From Sporosarcina aquimarina (lineage in GTDB: Bacteria > Bacillota > Bacilli > Bacillales_A > Planococcaceae), in the NCBI RefSeq assembly GCF_019748715.1, contig NZ_JACLBZ010000033.1:1-64000 (forward strand): a DNA stretch of 64,000 bases, written 5' to 3'. The position numbers and the translations under genes were made by a program. Position 1 is the first letter of the stretch, and the number at the start of each line of letters is the position of its first letter. Under the pieces are notes generated by a model. It was not told the DNA's origin. It made no database searches and saw only the letters and a list, made by a program, of their open reading frames with translations. This document shows positions 54,305 through 63,857 of this stretch, piece after piece.

Positions 54305-54897
54305 AAGTGCACGACATCGTATATTTGGAATCTGACCTTGCGATCGAAAGCAGCGAATCTATGCCTGAATGGGTGTTAACAGAAAAAACGGCAAAAAACA
54401 TAGCGGTTGTCCGACGTATGAAAACACTCGAAAATGTTGTCCCCATTGGATTCAGGGGAAATGAACGCACCAAGCGATTTGCTGCCCTGACACCTTTAAA
54501 TAATATACAAAAAGTAATAACACCAGAACAGGCGGCTTTTGGACAAATACCAAAAAGTCATGAACAGACAATTGTACATCTCAGACAATTATGTCGGGGT
54601 ATCCGTTGGGGAATTGGAGGAAGTGTAGGTTTTACGATGGCAACAGGAATTCATGCTTGTACGGAAGAGAGTGATATCGATGTCATTCTTTACAAAGAGA
54701 GAATGGAATCGCTTAAACCGCTCCAACGCTTGCATGAACAAGTTCAACAATTGAATCATCAGGTAGATTTACAGGTCGAAGTTGCTAATTTTGGGGCTTG
54801 CCTGTTGAATGAACTTGTCACATCAACTACTGTCTTATTGCGTACAGGTACCGGTGTTTTTTTGGTACAAAGGGATAATTTGTTTCGCAGCAATTAA
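54295..54897 (+). CDS. mdcG: Phosphoribosyl-dephospho-CoA transferase (MdcG)
   Basis: A 200-residue nucleotidyltransferase-like enzyme that attaches the prosthetic group to the carrier protein Ser. The motif RWGIGGSVGFTMATG followed by ESDIDVIL (GS...DxD) is the nucleotidyltransferase signature (about residues 103-130). It overlaps mdcDE by 10 bases and is the last gene before a strong terminator. Confidence 0.92.
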   Translation: MEVKVHDIVYLESDLAIESSESMPEWVLTEKTAKNIAVVRRMKTLENVVPIGFRGNERTKRFAALTPLNNIQKVITPEQAAFGQIPKSHEQTIVHLRQLCRGIRWGIGGSVGFTMATGIHACTEESDIDVILYKERMESLKPLQRLHEQVQQLNHQVDLQVEVANFGACLLNELVTSTTVLLRTGTGVFLVQRDNLFRSN

Positions 54898-54937
54898 GCT
54901 ACTCCTACTGTGATATGGTAACAGGCATTTTGTTGAA

Positions 54938-54978
54938 AAAGCCCTACAAGGAAGTACAACTCCTTGTAGGGCTTTTCA
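54938..54978. terminator. Bidirectional terminator between mdcG and the RND pump
   Basis: AAAAGCCCTACAAGGA / TCCTTGTAGGGCTTTT, 16-bp perfect stem with an 8-base loop, A-rich on one side and T-rich on the other, between convergent genes. Confidence 0.9.
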
Positions 54979-54979
54979 G

Positions 54980-57900
54980 TTAGTCTTCTTCTATTTCCAT
55001 ACGGTTTTTCTTGAAGAGCTTAGATAATATCTCATAAACGATTGGCACAACAATTAATGTTAACAAAGTTGAACTGATTAACCCACCGATTACTGTGATC
55101 CCAAGTCCTTTGGATATCAAACCGCCGCCACCGCCGGATCCAATTGCCAACGGAATGAGCGCACCGATTGTAGCGATTGCGGTCATTAAAATTGGACGTA
55201 GACGCGTTGCGCCCGCTTCAAGAACTGCTTCGCGCATTTTCATGCCAGTACGTTCCATACGGATAATCCGGTCCACCAGGACGATCGCGTTCGTTACAAC
55301 GATACCAATTAACATCAATAGCCCCATCATGACAGAGATAGAGATGGTTTCGCCAGCAATTAATAAACCGACAAATGAACCAATTACTGCAAATGGTAAC
55401 GAGAAGAGAATGGCAAACGGTGCAACCCCTTCACGGAATGTAACAACCAAGATGAAGTACACGATGGCAATAGCCGCTAGCATCGCCACAATTAGTTGTG
55501 TAAACGTTTCTGTCATATCTGCAGCAACACCTGCTACATCGACTGTTACACCTTTCGGTAAATCTAATTTATCAATTGCCTTATCGACTTCTGATGTAGC
55601 TTTTGAAATATCATCATCCAGAATTTTTCCTGAAACTGTTGCGTAGTATTCCCCTTGGCTTCGGGCAAGTTCATTGAGCGTTGTTCCTTGCTCAACTTCT
55701 ACAAGTTCTGAAAGTTTCATTGTTGTACCAAGTGCCGTTGATACTTCTGTTTCTAATAAATCATCAATCGATTTTGGTTGAACAGCCTCTTCCTGTTGTA
55801 CAATCACTTTTAATGAATTGCCTTCTTTTTCAATTGTCGTTAAGACATCTTGAGTTCTTGTTGGGTTTAACATCATGACAATTTGCCCTGTCGTTAGCCC
55901 GTACTGAAGCAATTCATCTTGCTCTACCTTGAGTTTGTACTCAACGTACGCGTCTTTTACACTTGAAGAAACATCTTCTAAACGGTTGTTATCATTCATA
56001 ACGTCTTCTACCATTTTTACGGCTTCATTTAGTTTGTCTAAATTTTCACTGTAGAAAGTGTAGCTGACTTCATTTGTAGACGCGCCCATCGAAGTGAAAT
56101 CTTGGCTCTTCCACTCTCCAGTTTGGCCAATGTCGAATACATAGTCTTCGATTTCTGAGCGAGCTTCAGGGAAGTTCTTCATGTCTGGATCAAAGATGAG
56201 GAACATTAGTGCACCATTCGAACCTCCGCCCATCATTGCAGACATTGGGTCTCCCGCATCCGTGACAGATAACTGGACAATATCAATATCGTCACGCTTT
56301 AATAACTCTTGTTCTACAACTTCAATATTCGCCAACGTATCTTCCATTAACTCGCCTGTCTCGGGTGTATACGTTAGGTACATCGTTTTCTCTTCTTCAC
56401 TACCCATAAAGCTAAACCCAATTAATGGTGTCAACGCCACACTTCCAGCTAACAATACAATTGAGATGATAGAAGTGATGACTTTATGATTTAGCGTCCA
56501 GCTAAGGATGCCTTTATACCAATTGGCTAGTTTTCCAGCTTCCTTATGGTTACTTTCTGTTTTCTCACCATATAGCTTTTTCCTAAATAGGAAATGAGAT
56601 AACGCAGGAACAATTGTAATGGCAACAATTAACGAGGCACCGAGTGCAAATGTCATCGTTAATGCGAATGGCATGAACAACTCACCAACCATCCCACCTA
56701 CAAAAATAAGTGGTGCAAATACCGCAACTGTTACAAGAGTTGAGGACATAATTGGTTTGAACATTTCAATCGTCGCTTCACGTACAAGTGCGCGTCCTGA
56801 TAACTTCTCTGTTTTCAAATGCAAGCGCCGATATATATTTTCCACGACGACAATTGAGTCATCAATTACCCGACCGATCGCCACGGTAATTGCGCCGAGC
56901 GTCATAATATTTAACGTAATATCCATCCAATTTAATAGCAGTAAAGCCATGAAAATTGATACCGGAATAGATACAATTGAAATAATCGTTGATTTAAAAT
57001 CGCGTAGGAAGAGCAGGATGATTAATATTGCAATTGCTCCACCAAATAACGCCTTCTCAATCATTGTTGAAACAGATTTTTCAATTGGCTCTCCTTGATC
57101 GAGTGATACGTCGACGACAAGACCGTCAATTGACTTCTCTTCTTCTTTGATTAATTTTTTTACGGCATTGACAACATCCACCGTGTTGGCTTGTTGCCCT
57201 TTCAGAATTTGAATGGCAATGGCATCTTCGCCATTTGTTCTTGAAACGGATTCTACTTTACCGACAACTTCAATTGTCGCAATGTCACCAAGCTTCACAA
57301 AAGGTGATGGATTACTTTCGGATGGTGTTACAGGAATCAGCATACCCTTTAATTCAGTTGCTGTCATGAACTTGCCGTCTACCGCAACAGCCTGCTCACC
57401 TTCATCAAATTCATAAAGACCTAATGACACCGCCAAGTCACTCGCTTGGATCATTTCTTTCACTGTATCTGGCGTAATATCCAGTTCTGCCATCTTTTTA
57501 TCATCGTACGTAAGTTGTACTTCTTCAATATGTTGGCCTGTAATCGTTGCAGATGCCACGCCATCGATTTTGTTGATCTTTGGAAGTAAAATATCTTCAA
57601 CAGTAGATGTTAGATCCACAATATCTTCAGTCGTACTACTTACACTTAATGCAACGACTGGCATCATATTCATGCTAAGTGCTGTAATCGTTGGTTTTTC
57701 GGCTTCTTCCGGCAAGGACACTTCATCTAATGCAGCGTCTAATGCGCGTTTCGCCTCATCCATGTCTATGCCGTACTCGTATTCTACTTGAATATTGGAT
57801 ACATTCGAATAAGAATTTGAATAAACGGATTTCACATGCTCGAGATTTTCGACTGCTTTTTCTAATGGCATGGAAATTTCTTCCATTACTTGCTCAGGGG

Positions 57901-58066
57901 TGGCTCCTGGATAGACATCCATAACCATTAAAAATGGAATTGATATATCCGGAAGTGTCTCTGTTTTCATCTTTGTACCTGAATAGATACCCGATGCAAC
58001 AATGATGATTGTTAGCAACCAAACTGCTAATTTATTCTTTAGGACGAAATTGACTAAACCTTTCAC
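54980..58066 (-). CDS. RND-family efflux permease (SwrC/YerP-like)
   Basis: A 1028-residue RND pump with twelve membrane helices and two large extracytoplasmic loops: an N-terminal helix (about 12-30), the PGATPEQVMEEISMPLEKAVENL segment, GRVIDDSIVVVENIYRR, and a second half with GIVVTNAIVLVDRI. Closest in plan to SwrC of B. subtilis, which confers surfactin and drug resistance. The frame begins at 58102, but GTG 58066 has GGAAGGTG just ahead and is the better start. Divergent from a TetR regulator, with a shared control region. Confidence 0.93.
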   Translation of the reverse strand: MKGLVNFVLKNKLAVWLLTIIIVASGIYSGTKMKTETLPDISIPFLMVMDVYPGATPEQVMEEISMPLEKAVENLEHVKSVYSNSYSNVSNIQVEYEYGIDMDEAKRALDAALDEVSLPEEAEKPTITALSMNMMPVVALSVSSTTEDIVDLTSTVEDILLPKINKIDGVASATITGQHIEEVQLTYDDKKMAELDITPDTVKEMIQASDLAVSLGLYEFDEGEQAVAVDGKFMTATELKGMLIPVTPSESNPSPFVKLGDIATIEVVGKVESVSRTNGEDAIAIQILKGQQANTVDVVNAVKKLIKEEEKSIDGLVVDVSLDQGEPIEKSVSTMIEKALFGGAIAILIILLFLRDFKSTIISIVSIPVSIFMALLLLNWMDITLNIMTLGAITVAIGRVIDDSIVVVENIYRRLHLKTEKLSGRALVREATIEMFKPIMSSTLVTVAVFAPLIFVGGMVGELFMPFALTMTFALGASLIVAITIVPALSHFLFRKKLYGEKTESNHKEAGKLANWYKGILSWTLNHKVITSIISIVLLAGSVALTPLIGFSFMGSEEEKTMYLTYTPETGELMEDTLANIEVVEQELLKRDDIDIVQLSVTDAGDPMSAMMGGGSNGALMFLIFDPDMKNFPEARSEIEDYVFDIGQTGEWKSQDFTSMGASTNEVSYTFYSENLDKLNEAVKMVEDVMNDNNRLEDVSSSVKDAYVEYKLKVEQDELLQYGLTTGQIVMMLNPTRTQDVLTTIEKEGNSLKVIVQQEEAVQPKSIDDLLETEVSTALGTTMKLSELVEVEQGTTLNELARSQGEYYATVSGKILDDDISKATSEVDKAIDKLDLPKGVTVDVAGVAADMTETFTQLIVAMLAAIAIVYFILVVTFREGVAPFAILFSLPFAVIGSFVGLLIAGETISISVMMGLLMLIGIVVTNAIVLVDRIIRMERTGMKMREAVLEAGATRLRPILMTAIATIGALIPLAIGSGGGGGLISKGLGITVIGGLISSTLLTLIVVPIVYEILSKLFKKNRMEIEED

Positions 58067-58115
58067 TCTTACACCTTCCCTTATTTGACTAACCTCATTC
58101 AATTTCCTATACTAA

Positions 58116-58129
58116 TGACTAATAAGTCA
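58116..58129. promoter_or_regulatory. Palindromic operator between RND pump and TetR gene
   Basis: TGACTAATAAGTCA is a TGACT/AGTCA inverted repeat in the divergent promoter region. It is a likely TetR operator. Confidence 0.5.
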
Positions 58130-58166
58130 CATGTCAACGAAAAACCTTAGGAGCGATCAGATACTC

Positions 58167-59003
58167 ATGACAAAAAAACAGCTGATTATGGAGAAAGCAA
58201 TAGAATTATTTGCAGAAAAAGGCTTTGAAGCAACATCAGTGCAACAAATAACCGATGAATGTGGTATTTCAAAAGGTGCATTCTATCTAACGTTTAAATC
58301 TAAAGACGAATTGATTTTGGCATTGATTGATTACTTTATGATGCAGTTCACCTCGGATATTGACTATGTGGTCAAAAACACAAAGAATAAAGAAGACCTT
58401 TTATATAAATTTTATTACACTATTTTCAATTCCTTTAGTAAACACGCTGATTTTGCCAAGATTCTTATTAAAGAACAAATACGATCATTTAATGAGGAAT
58501 TTCTTCAAAAGAGCCATATCTACGACCAAGCAATGGATAAAATAATTTTATCGATGGTTGAAAGGCTATATGGTGATGAGATCCATCAGACAAAGCATGA
58601 CGTAATGTACTGTGTTAAAGGCTTTATGAAAACATATGCAGAGTTATTTTTATTTCACAATTTACCGCTGGATTTAGATTTACTAGCCCGGTCGCTTGTG
58701 GAAAAAACAAATGTACTGGCAAGAAATATTACAATCCCGTTCATTTCAACTGAGCTGGTTCAACTGCTTCACCAATCAAAGGGAAAAGAAGCAACGAAGG
58801 ATCAAATCCTTGAACTCATTGAACAAAATATAAATGAAATTGAAGAATCTATTGAAAAAGAGTCATTAATCCTCCTCAAGCAACAGTTAATCGAACCAGC
58901 GTTAAGCCCTGCGATTGTAAAAGGTTTACTTGAAAATATCCGAAATCACACCCAGTGTAAATGGACCTCTTATTTGCTTCGGGATTATTTTGAAGTACTC
59001 TAA
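58167..59003 (+). CDS. TetR-family regulator of the RND pump
   Basis: A 278-residue TetR protein with an unusually long C-terminal region. The HTH is IMEKAIELFAEKGFEATSVQQITDECGISKGAFYLTFKSKDELILAL. The C-terminal ligand domain extends by about 80 residues, including a charged helical stretch (DQILELIEQNINEIEESIEKE). ATG 58131 is in frame but directly abuts the operator; I prefer ATG 58167, which has AGGAG at 58149-58153, although the gap is long (13). It probably represses the divergent pump. Confidence 0.85.
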   Translation: MTKKQLIMEKAIELFAEKGFEATSVQQITDECGISKGAFYLTFKSKDELILALIDYFMMQFTSDIDYVVKNTKNKEDLLYKFYYTIFNSFSKHADFAKILIKEQIRSFNEEFLQKSHIYDQAMDKIILSMVERLYGDEIHQTKHDVMYCVKGFMKTYAELFLFHNLPLDLDLLARSLVEKTNVLARNITIPFISTELVQLLHQSKGKEATKDQILELIEQNINEIEESIEKESLILLKQQLIEPALSPAIVKGLLENIRNHTQCKWTSYLLRDYFEVL

Positions 59004-59290
59004 AGGAAACAGCTAATCCATCCACCTGGCGTACTCTTTGGGATTTTCCCTTCAGTCAGGGATGCGTACTGAAAGAGAAACCCCTTACTTTTTGTTCGGT
59101 AGGGCAATGGTTTTTGCCTTGTACGTAGCTAGTTACATGATATTCGCTCTTGAAAAGATGAATACCAGTAGTCAAACAGCAACAGTGGGTAAATATAATA
59201 CATTTCCAAGTTTATCAACCCTTTCAAAACCATTTCTATAATGTTAATATGAGTTGTTGGATATATTATTGGAAGTACATGATTACAAGT
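59004..59290. other. Intergenic region, no recognised gene
   Basis: A 67-codon frame (59038-59241) lacks an SD and resembles nothing known. No repeat or terminator with a clear T-run was seen. Confidence 0.3.
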
Positions 59291-59293
59291 CAT

Positions 59294-59315
59294 GTAGTGT
59301 ATAAAATGATACTAC
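59294..59315 (+). promoter_or_regulatory. YodB/CatR-like operator upstream of hxlR gene
   Basis: An inverted repeat with half-sites GTAGT...ACTAC (inner TAT/ATA), 16 bases before the HxlR gene start. Related to the azoR operator at 59707-59726. Confidence 0.55.
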
Positions 59316-59331
59316 TAGAAGGTGATAATAG

Positions 59332-59670
59332 ATGGCAGTGCAACCGGAGCTATGTCGAGTAGAAGATGCGCTTGGCATCCTGGTAGGAAAGTGGAAGCCG
59401 ATCATATTATTGGTTCTACTGCATGAAGGTACGCATAGATTCAGTGAGCTAAAAAGAAGGGTGCCAGGAATCACACAGAAAATGTTAACCACTCAGCTTC
59501 GTGAACTGGAGGAAGAGGATATTATCAGTCGAAAAGTCTACCCCCAAGTGCCGCCGAAGGTAGAGTATTCCATGACGGACTATGGAAAGAGTTTAGAACC
59601 TATTTTAACGGCGATGCATGAATGGGGTACTGCACATACATTACGTAAAATGCAAAAAGTCCAAGATTAA
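59332..59670 (+). CDS. HxlR-family redox-sensing regulator (YodB/CatR-like)
   Basis: A 112-residue MarR-like winged-helix protein. It has a single Cys (Cys8, PELCRVEDALGILVGKWKP) at the position of the N-terminal sensing Cys of B. subtilis YodB (Cys6) and CatR (Cys7); the HTH spans about 40-85 (RFSELKRRVPGITQKMLTTQLRELEEED). YodB/CatR are repressors inactivated by quinones or diamide. AAGGTG precedes the ATG. The downstream azoreductase has a matching operator, which supports the assignment. Confidence 0.9.
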   Translation: MAVQPELCRVEDALGILVGKWKPIILLVLLHEGTHRFSELKRRVPGITQKMLTTQLRELEEEDIISRKVYPQVPPKVEYSMTDYGKSLEPILTAMHEWGTAHTLRKMQKVQD

Positions 59671-59706
59671 TTGAGTGACATCGTAAAAAAATAACTTTAT
59701 TATTAG

Positions 59707-59726
59707 TAGTATACTTTTTGATACTA
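59707..59726 (+). promoter_or_regulatory. YodB/CatR-like operator upstream of azoR
   Basis: TAGTAT(8 bases)ATACTA inverted repeat about 95 bases before the azoR start. It has the half-site ATACTA in common with the operator upstream of the regulator. Confidence 0.6.
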
Positions 59727-59821
59727 TGCCACTTTTAAGTGCGTACTTATGTAAAAGTGGTTACCAAATTATAATAAAGATATACAGCAAGAGAAATAGA
59801 TACAAGGGGAGAGTTTTGAGT

Positions 59822-60466
59822 ATGAACATTTTAGTAGTAAAAGCAAACAATCGTCCTGCTACAGAAGCGGTTTCAAGTAAAATGTACGAAACATTTATGG
59901 CTGAATTAGAGGGTAAAGACGTCAACGTTATAACTTACGACGTTTTTGAAGAAGACACGCCTTATTTTGGACAAGAAATCTTTAATGCTTTCGGTAAAGT
60001 GCAAAACGGTGGAGAATTAACAAAAATTGAATCACGCCTTTTAGCTGCAAAACAAAAGGCAATGGATGCAGTCTCAGCTGCTGACGTAATTGTGTTTGCA
60101 TTCCCACTTTGGAATCTAACAATCCCGGCTAAATTACAGACATTCATCGATTATGTATATGCTGCTGGTTTTACATTTAAATACGATGCTGAAGGTAACC
60201 TGGTCAGCTTAATGACAGAGAAAAAGGCAATCTTCCTAAACGCTCGTGGCGGTATTTACTCAGCTCCTGAAGCGGCTCCAATGGAGATGGCTGTTAACTA
60301 TATGCGCAATGTCGTCGGTGGTGTCTTCGGTATGCAAATCATTGATGAAGTGATTATAGAAGGCCACAACGCAATGCCTGATAAAGCGGGAGAAATCATT
60401 GCTTCAGGCATGGAAGAAGTAAAAGCTTCTGCTAATCGTTTACTCGAACTGACTGTTCACGCGTAA
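59822..60466 (+). CDS. azoR: FMN-dependent NADH:quinone/azo reductase
   Basis: A 214-residue flavodoxin-like reductase of the AzoR family. The N-terminal ILVVKANNRP loop binds FMN phosphate; FAFPLWNLTIPAKLQTFIDYV and NARGGIYS are the conserved segments. It reduces azo compounds and quinones by two electrons, protecting against thiol-reactive quinones. ATG 59822 is chosen because AAGGGGAGAG precedes it and the length fits the family (about 210); the frame opens at 59726. Divided from the regulator gene by its own operator. Confidence 0.93.
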   Translation: MNILVVKANNRPATEAVSSKMYETFMAELEGKDVNVITYDVFEEDTPYFGQEIFNAFGKVQNGGELTKIESRLLAAKQKAMDAVSAADVIVFAFPLWNLTIPAKLQTFIDYVYAAGFTFKYDAEGNLVSLMTEKKAIFLNARGGIYSAPEAAPMEMAVNYMRNVVGGVFGMQIIDEVIIEGHNAMPDKAGEIIASGMEEVKASANRLLELTVHA

Positions 60467-60526
60467 TTTAAAAATGTAACAAGTTTTCACCGGAGTTACT
60501 AATACAGCATTTATTTGCAAACTCTT

Positions 60527-60556
60527 ACCATCCGTCAAGTGCGGGTGGTTTTTTTA
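60527..60556 (+). terminator. Terminator after azoR
   Basis: ACCATCCG / CGGGTGGT with loop TCAAGTG and a T8 run. Confidence 0.75.
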
Positions 60557-60620
60557 TTGGTGCGAGGAGCTGAAATTGGTTGAACGAATAAATACTTTTA
60601 AAATAGTTATCAGAAAACTG

Positions 60621-60649
60621 TTGACAATCTGAAATATCCGTCGTATCAT
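60621..60649 (+). promoter_or_regulatory. SigA-type promoter of the leuA leader
   Basis: TTGACA (60621-60626), 17-base spacer, TATCAT (60644-60649). Confidence 0.75.
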
Positions 60650-60655
60650 TGCTTT

Positions 60656-60929
60656 CAATAACACATTGCAGACCAAGAATGGAACTAGTAGAAGTGTTTG
60701 TGTCTTTTTAGAGAGCTGATGGTAGGTGAAAATCAGCAGGCGCACATTTTGAACTCATCCAGGAGTCACTCCCTGAACGTTTAATAGTAAGGGATGTCGG
60801 TTTCCTCCGTTATCGGGATAGACAGTGATAGCTGTTGATAAGTGGATTTGTCTATATGACAGGTCAATTAGAGTGGTACCGCGAGTATAACCTCGTCTCT
60901 ATATTTCGATATAGAGGCGGGGTTTTTTT
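60656..60929 (+). promoter_or_regulatory. Leucine T-box riboswitch with terminator
   Basis: The T-box sequence AGAGTGGTACCGCG lies at 60870-60883, followed by a terminator hairpin CCTCGTCTCTATAT / ATATAGAGGCGGGG with TTCG loop and T7 (60891-60929). The alternative antiterminator pairs the T-box with the 5' side. The stem I region (60705-60800) contains GAACTCATCC, where CTC (60754-60756) is the most likely specifier for Leu, agreeing with the leuA gene downstream. Uncharged tRNA-Leu binding would prevent termination. Confidence 0.9.
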
Positions 60930-60957
60930 AATTTTACTAAAAAAGGAGTGCAGAGAA

Positions 60958-62544
60958 ATGAGTAGAAAAATTTGGGTATTTGATACAACGTTACGTGATG
61001 GCGAGCAGGTGCCGGGAGCTAAACTGAATCTTTATGAAAAGGTAGAGATCGCACAGCAGCTCAAGAAATTAGGTGTCGATATTATTGAAGCTGGATTTCC
61101 TGCATCCTCTCAAGGTGATTTTGACGCGGTCCAAGCAGTCGCCCAGAAAGTAGGTAACACAAGTGATATAATGATTACCGCATTGGCGCGTGCAGTTCAA
61201 GCAGATATCGATTCGGTTTACAACGCGGTAAAATATGCTGAAAACCCTATGATTCATATGGTGCTTGGTACGTCTGACATCCACGTGGAGAAGAAATTCA
61301 ATAAATCCAAAGATCAAATCCTGCAAATTGGCGTGGATGCAGTAAAATACGCAAAAAGCCTATTGCCGGAAGTACAATATTCAACGGAGGATGCTTCACG
61401 CTCCGAGTTTGAATATTTATGGAAAACCATCGAAGCTGTCATGAAGGCGGGGGCTACCATGATTAACGTGCCCGACACGGTGGGCTTTGCTGAACCTGAG
61501 GAATTCGGTGCAATGATTTACAAATTGAATGATCGAATGAAAAATTTGAATCCTAACGTTTTACTGAGCGTTCACTGCCATAATGACTTAGGTATGGCAA
61601 CGGCCAATACTTTGGCAGCTGTCAAAAACGGCGCGGATAAAGTAGAGTGTACGATTAATGGAATTGGCGAGCGCGCTGGCAATGCAGCGTTGGAAGAAGT
61701 GGTCATGGCACTAAAAACAAGGAATGCTGTCTATAACGTAAATACACGTATTAACACAAAAGAAATTATCAATACATCGCGTCTAGTATCCAGCTTTATG
61801 GGATTGGATGTGCAAGTGAACAAAGCGATTACAGGAGACAATGCCTTTGCTCATTCTTCTGGTATTCATCAGGACGGTTTACTGAAATCAAGAGACGCCT
61901 ATGAGATCGTTCATCCCGAAGATGTTGGCCTAGATGATATGGAGCTGATTTTAACAGCGCGGTCCGGACGACATGCTGTGAAAAATGCACTTGAAAATCT
62001 TGGATTTGCCCAGTTGGCGCCAAAGGATTTTGAAGGGATTTTCGAAGGTTTCCTAGCATTGGCTGATGCGAAGAAAGAAGTGTATGATCATGATCTATAT
62101 GTAATCGTCGAAAATTATTATGAACAGCATGAAAAGGCGAATGTGACCAATTACAGCGACCATTTCTTTGAATATGAAGACTTACAAGTCGTCAGCAATT
62201 CAAGTTTTCCTTCTGCAAGCGTGAAGATTCGTAAAGGCGGAAAAGTCTTCATGTCCAGTGCAGTCGGTTCTGGCCCAATTGACGCTCTTTATTCCGCGAT
62301 AGCCGATATAACGAAAATTAACGTCAAGTTGGTGGAGTACGATATCAGCAGTGTTTCGCGAGGGAAAGACGCACTGGGTAAAGTGAAAATTACGATTGAA
62401 CATGAAGGGGAAACATATATCGCAAAAGCAGCAGATACAGATATACTAAAAGCGAGCGCATTGGCTTACATGAATGCCATTAACAGTGTGATTGTTACCA
62501 GTATAAAGGAAGCACCTGTGCAACAAACCGCCGTAAATAGTTAA
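60958..62544 (+). CDS. leuA: 2-isopropylmalate synthase
   Basis: A 528-residue LeuA-type enzyme. The catalytic HMGL-like TIM barrel starts [16 protein letters not shown], with metal ligands in [13 protein letters not shown]; the C-terminal LeuA dimer/regulatory domain covers about 390-515 ([27 protein letters not shown]), where leucine feedback acts. It condenses acetyl-CoA and 2-oxoisovalerate. The DGEQVPG motif differs from the commoner DGEQSPG. AAAAGGAGTG precedes ATG 60958, chosen over the frame opening in the T-box. No leuBCD or ilv genes follow, so this is a detached copy or an isolated leuA. Confidence 0.93.
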   Translation: MSRKIWVFDTTLRDGEQVPGAKLNLYEKVEIAQQLKKLGVDIIEAGFPASSQGDFDAVQAVAQKVGNTSDIMITALARAVQADIDSVYNAVKYAENPMIHMVLGTSDIHVEKKFNKSKDQILQIGVDAVKYAKSLLPEVQYSTEDASRSEFEYLWKTIEAVMKAGATMINVPDTVGFAEPEEFGAMIYKLNDRMKNLNPNVLLSVHCHNDLGMATANTLAAVKNGADKVECTINGIGERAGNAALEEVVMALKTRNAVYNVNTRINTKEIINTSRLVSSFMGLDVQVNKAITGDNAFAHSSGIHQDGLLKSRDAYEIVHPEDVGLDDMELILTARSGRHAVKNALENLGFAQLAPKDFEGIFEGFLALADAKKEVYDHDLYVIVENYYEQHEKANVTNYSDHFFEYEDLQVVSNSSFPSASVKIRKGGKVFMSSAVGSGPIDALYSAIADITKINVKLVEYDISSVSRGKDALGKVKITIEHEGETYIAKAADTDILKASALAYMNAINSVIVTSIKEAPVQQTAVNS

Positions 62545-62630
62545 TTTTCTCGGGGGTGTAATGGAGTCAATGCACGCAGCGGGTCTATTCTCAAAAGTCG
62601 TGGGCGGCAGTTCCAACAGATGTCTTTATA

Positions 62631-62676
62631 ACAAGTTCTCAAACCGTTCTACGTCGGTTGAGAACTTGTTTTTATT
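62631..62676 (+). terminator. Terminator after leuA
   Basis: ACAAGTTCTCAAACCG / CGGTTGAGAACTTGT (one bulge), followed by TTTTTATT. Confidence 0.8.
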
Positions 62677-62776
62677 CGTAATATAAATTAGGATCAGCTA
62701 CAAGACTTTTATTCTTGTAACTTTATCCATTCTCATACGACTACTCTTATGAAAACATAAAAGGAGTTGGTTTTTT

Positions 62777-63676
62777 ATGAAGATGAAGAAAGCTGTGCCA
62801 TTCGCGATGTCTGCACTGCTTGTAGGTGGAGCACTTACACCCGCTGCAGTTTTTGCGAATGAGGGAGGCAATTCAGAAGAGATGCAAGTAAAACCGTCAT
62901 TTGTACAAGTTGAAGGGACGATTGAAAGTGTTGAGGTGGGAGAGCAGTCAACTCTTTATTCAATTAAAGATGGTGAAGAGACGAATGTCTTGGCTGTTAT
63001 GAAAGAAACGCTAGTCTTCGATAACACCGGCAAACAGGTAGAATTAAAAAAAGGGGATAAGATTGTTGCGTACACGAATGCAGACAAACCGATGATTATG
63101 ATTTATCCGCCACAGTACAGTCCCGATGTTGTTATTGTGGAAACGGAAAAGACAGGTTTCGTAGCGGTTGAGGCATTTGATGAAGACTTGTTAAGTAAAC
63201 ATCTATCATTGAAATTAAATGTGGATGAAAAGACGGTTCTTTCTAGTGTTTCAGGCAAAGAAGTAACTGCCGCTGATCTACCAGAAAAGGATTTGCTGGT
63301 TTTCTATACGATGACCACTAGAAGCATCCCTGCCCAGACTACACCAGAAAAAGTAGTGGTTCTTGACGGCAATGCAGATGATTCAGATTCCGAAAAGAAT
63401 TCTGTTATCGAGGAAATGATTGCTGCCGACCACCACATGGTAAATGGGGTGAAGATGGTACCGCTTCGGGCACTTGCTGTGGAACTTGGATATAAGGTCG
63501 AGTCCACGGGCAAAGGGGCTATCATATCCAAAGATGCTCGTTCTTACACGATTACCCGAGGTGAAAAGGCGTATGGCTACAACAAATCACTTCGTCAATT
63601 TGACGTAGCACCTGATTTGCTTGAACGTTGGAAGACCTATGTACCTGTTGAGCTTATTGAAGATATGATGCAATGA
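62777..63676 (+). CDS. Secreted protein with copper amine oxidase N-terminal-like domain
   Basis: A 299-residue exported protein. The signal peptide probably ends after VFANE (residue 28). A beta-rich middle part with no known motif follows. The C-terminal 80 residues (NGVKMVPLRALAVELGYKVE, then TRGEKAYGY) match the stalk-like copper amine oxidase N-terminal domain common on Bacillales cell-surface proteins. There is no amine oxidase catalytic region. AAGGAG precedes the ATG. Monocistronic, with a terminator at 63730. Confidence 0.8.
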   Translation: MKMKKAVPFAMSALLVGGALTPAAVFANEGGNSEEMQVKPSFVQVEGTIESVEVGEQSTLYSIKDGEETNVLAVMKETLVFDNTGKQVELKKGDKIVAYTNADKPMIMIYPPQYSPDVVIVETEKTGFVAVEAFDEDLLSKHLSLKLNVDEKTVLSSVSGKEVTAADLPEKDLLVFYTMTTRSIPAQTTPEKVVVLDGNADDSDSEKNSVIEEMIAADHHMVNGVKMVPLRALAVELGYKVESTGKGAIISKDARSYTITRGEKAYGYNKSLRQFDVAPDLLERWKTYVPVELIEDMMQ

Positions 63677-63729
63677 TGTTGTGCTCGCGAAGTAAGCGCA
63701 GTTACGAGTTTTGATAGAAGTTAAGAAGG

Positions 63730-63781
63730 AGCTGTTCAGGGAAGTCATTAAAATATGACTTTCTATGAACAGCTTTTTTAT
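63730..63781 (+). terminator. Terminator after the CuAO-N-like gene
   Basis: AGCTGTTCA / TGAACAGCT outer stem with inner AAGTCAT/ATGACTT, followed by TTTTTATT. Confidence 0.8.
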
Positions 63782-63857
63782 TCATATGTTAATTGTACAT
63801 AGAGTGCCTTCAATCGGGAAACACGCTTAGGATTCTTAACGCTTCAATTCTTTATAG

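Noticed and set aside
55095..58000. Several long plus-strand frames opposite the RND pump gene
   Set aside because: They are antisense shadows of the pump, with low-complexity Ile/Ser/Thr/Val-rich translations and no ribosome binding sites.
59038..59241. 67-codon frame between the TetR and HxlR genes
   Set aside because: No ribosome binding site, no recognised similarity, unusual composition for this genome.
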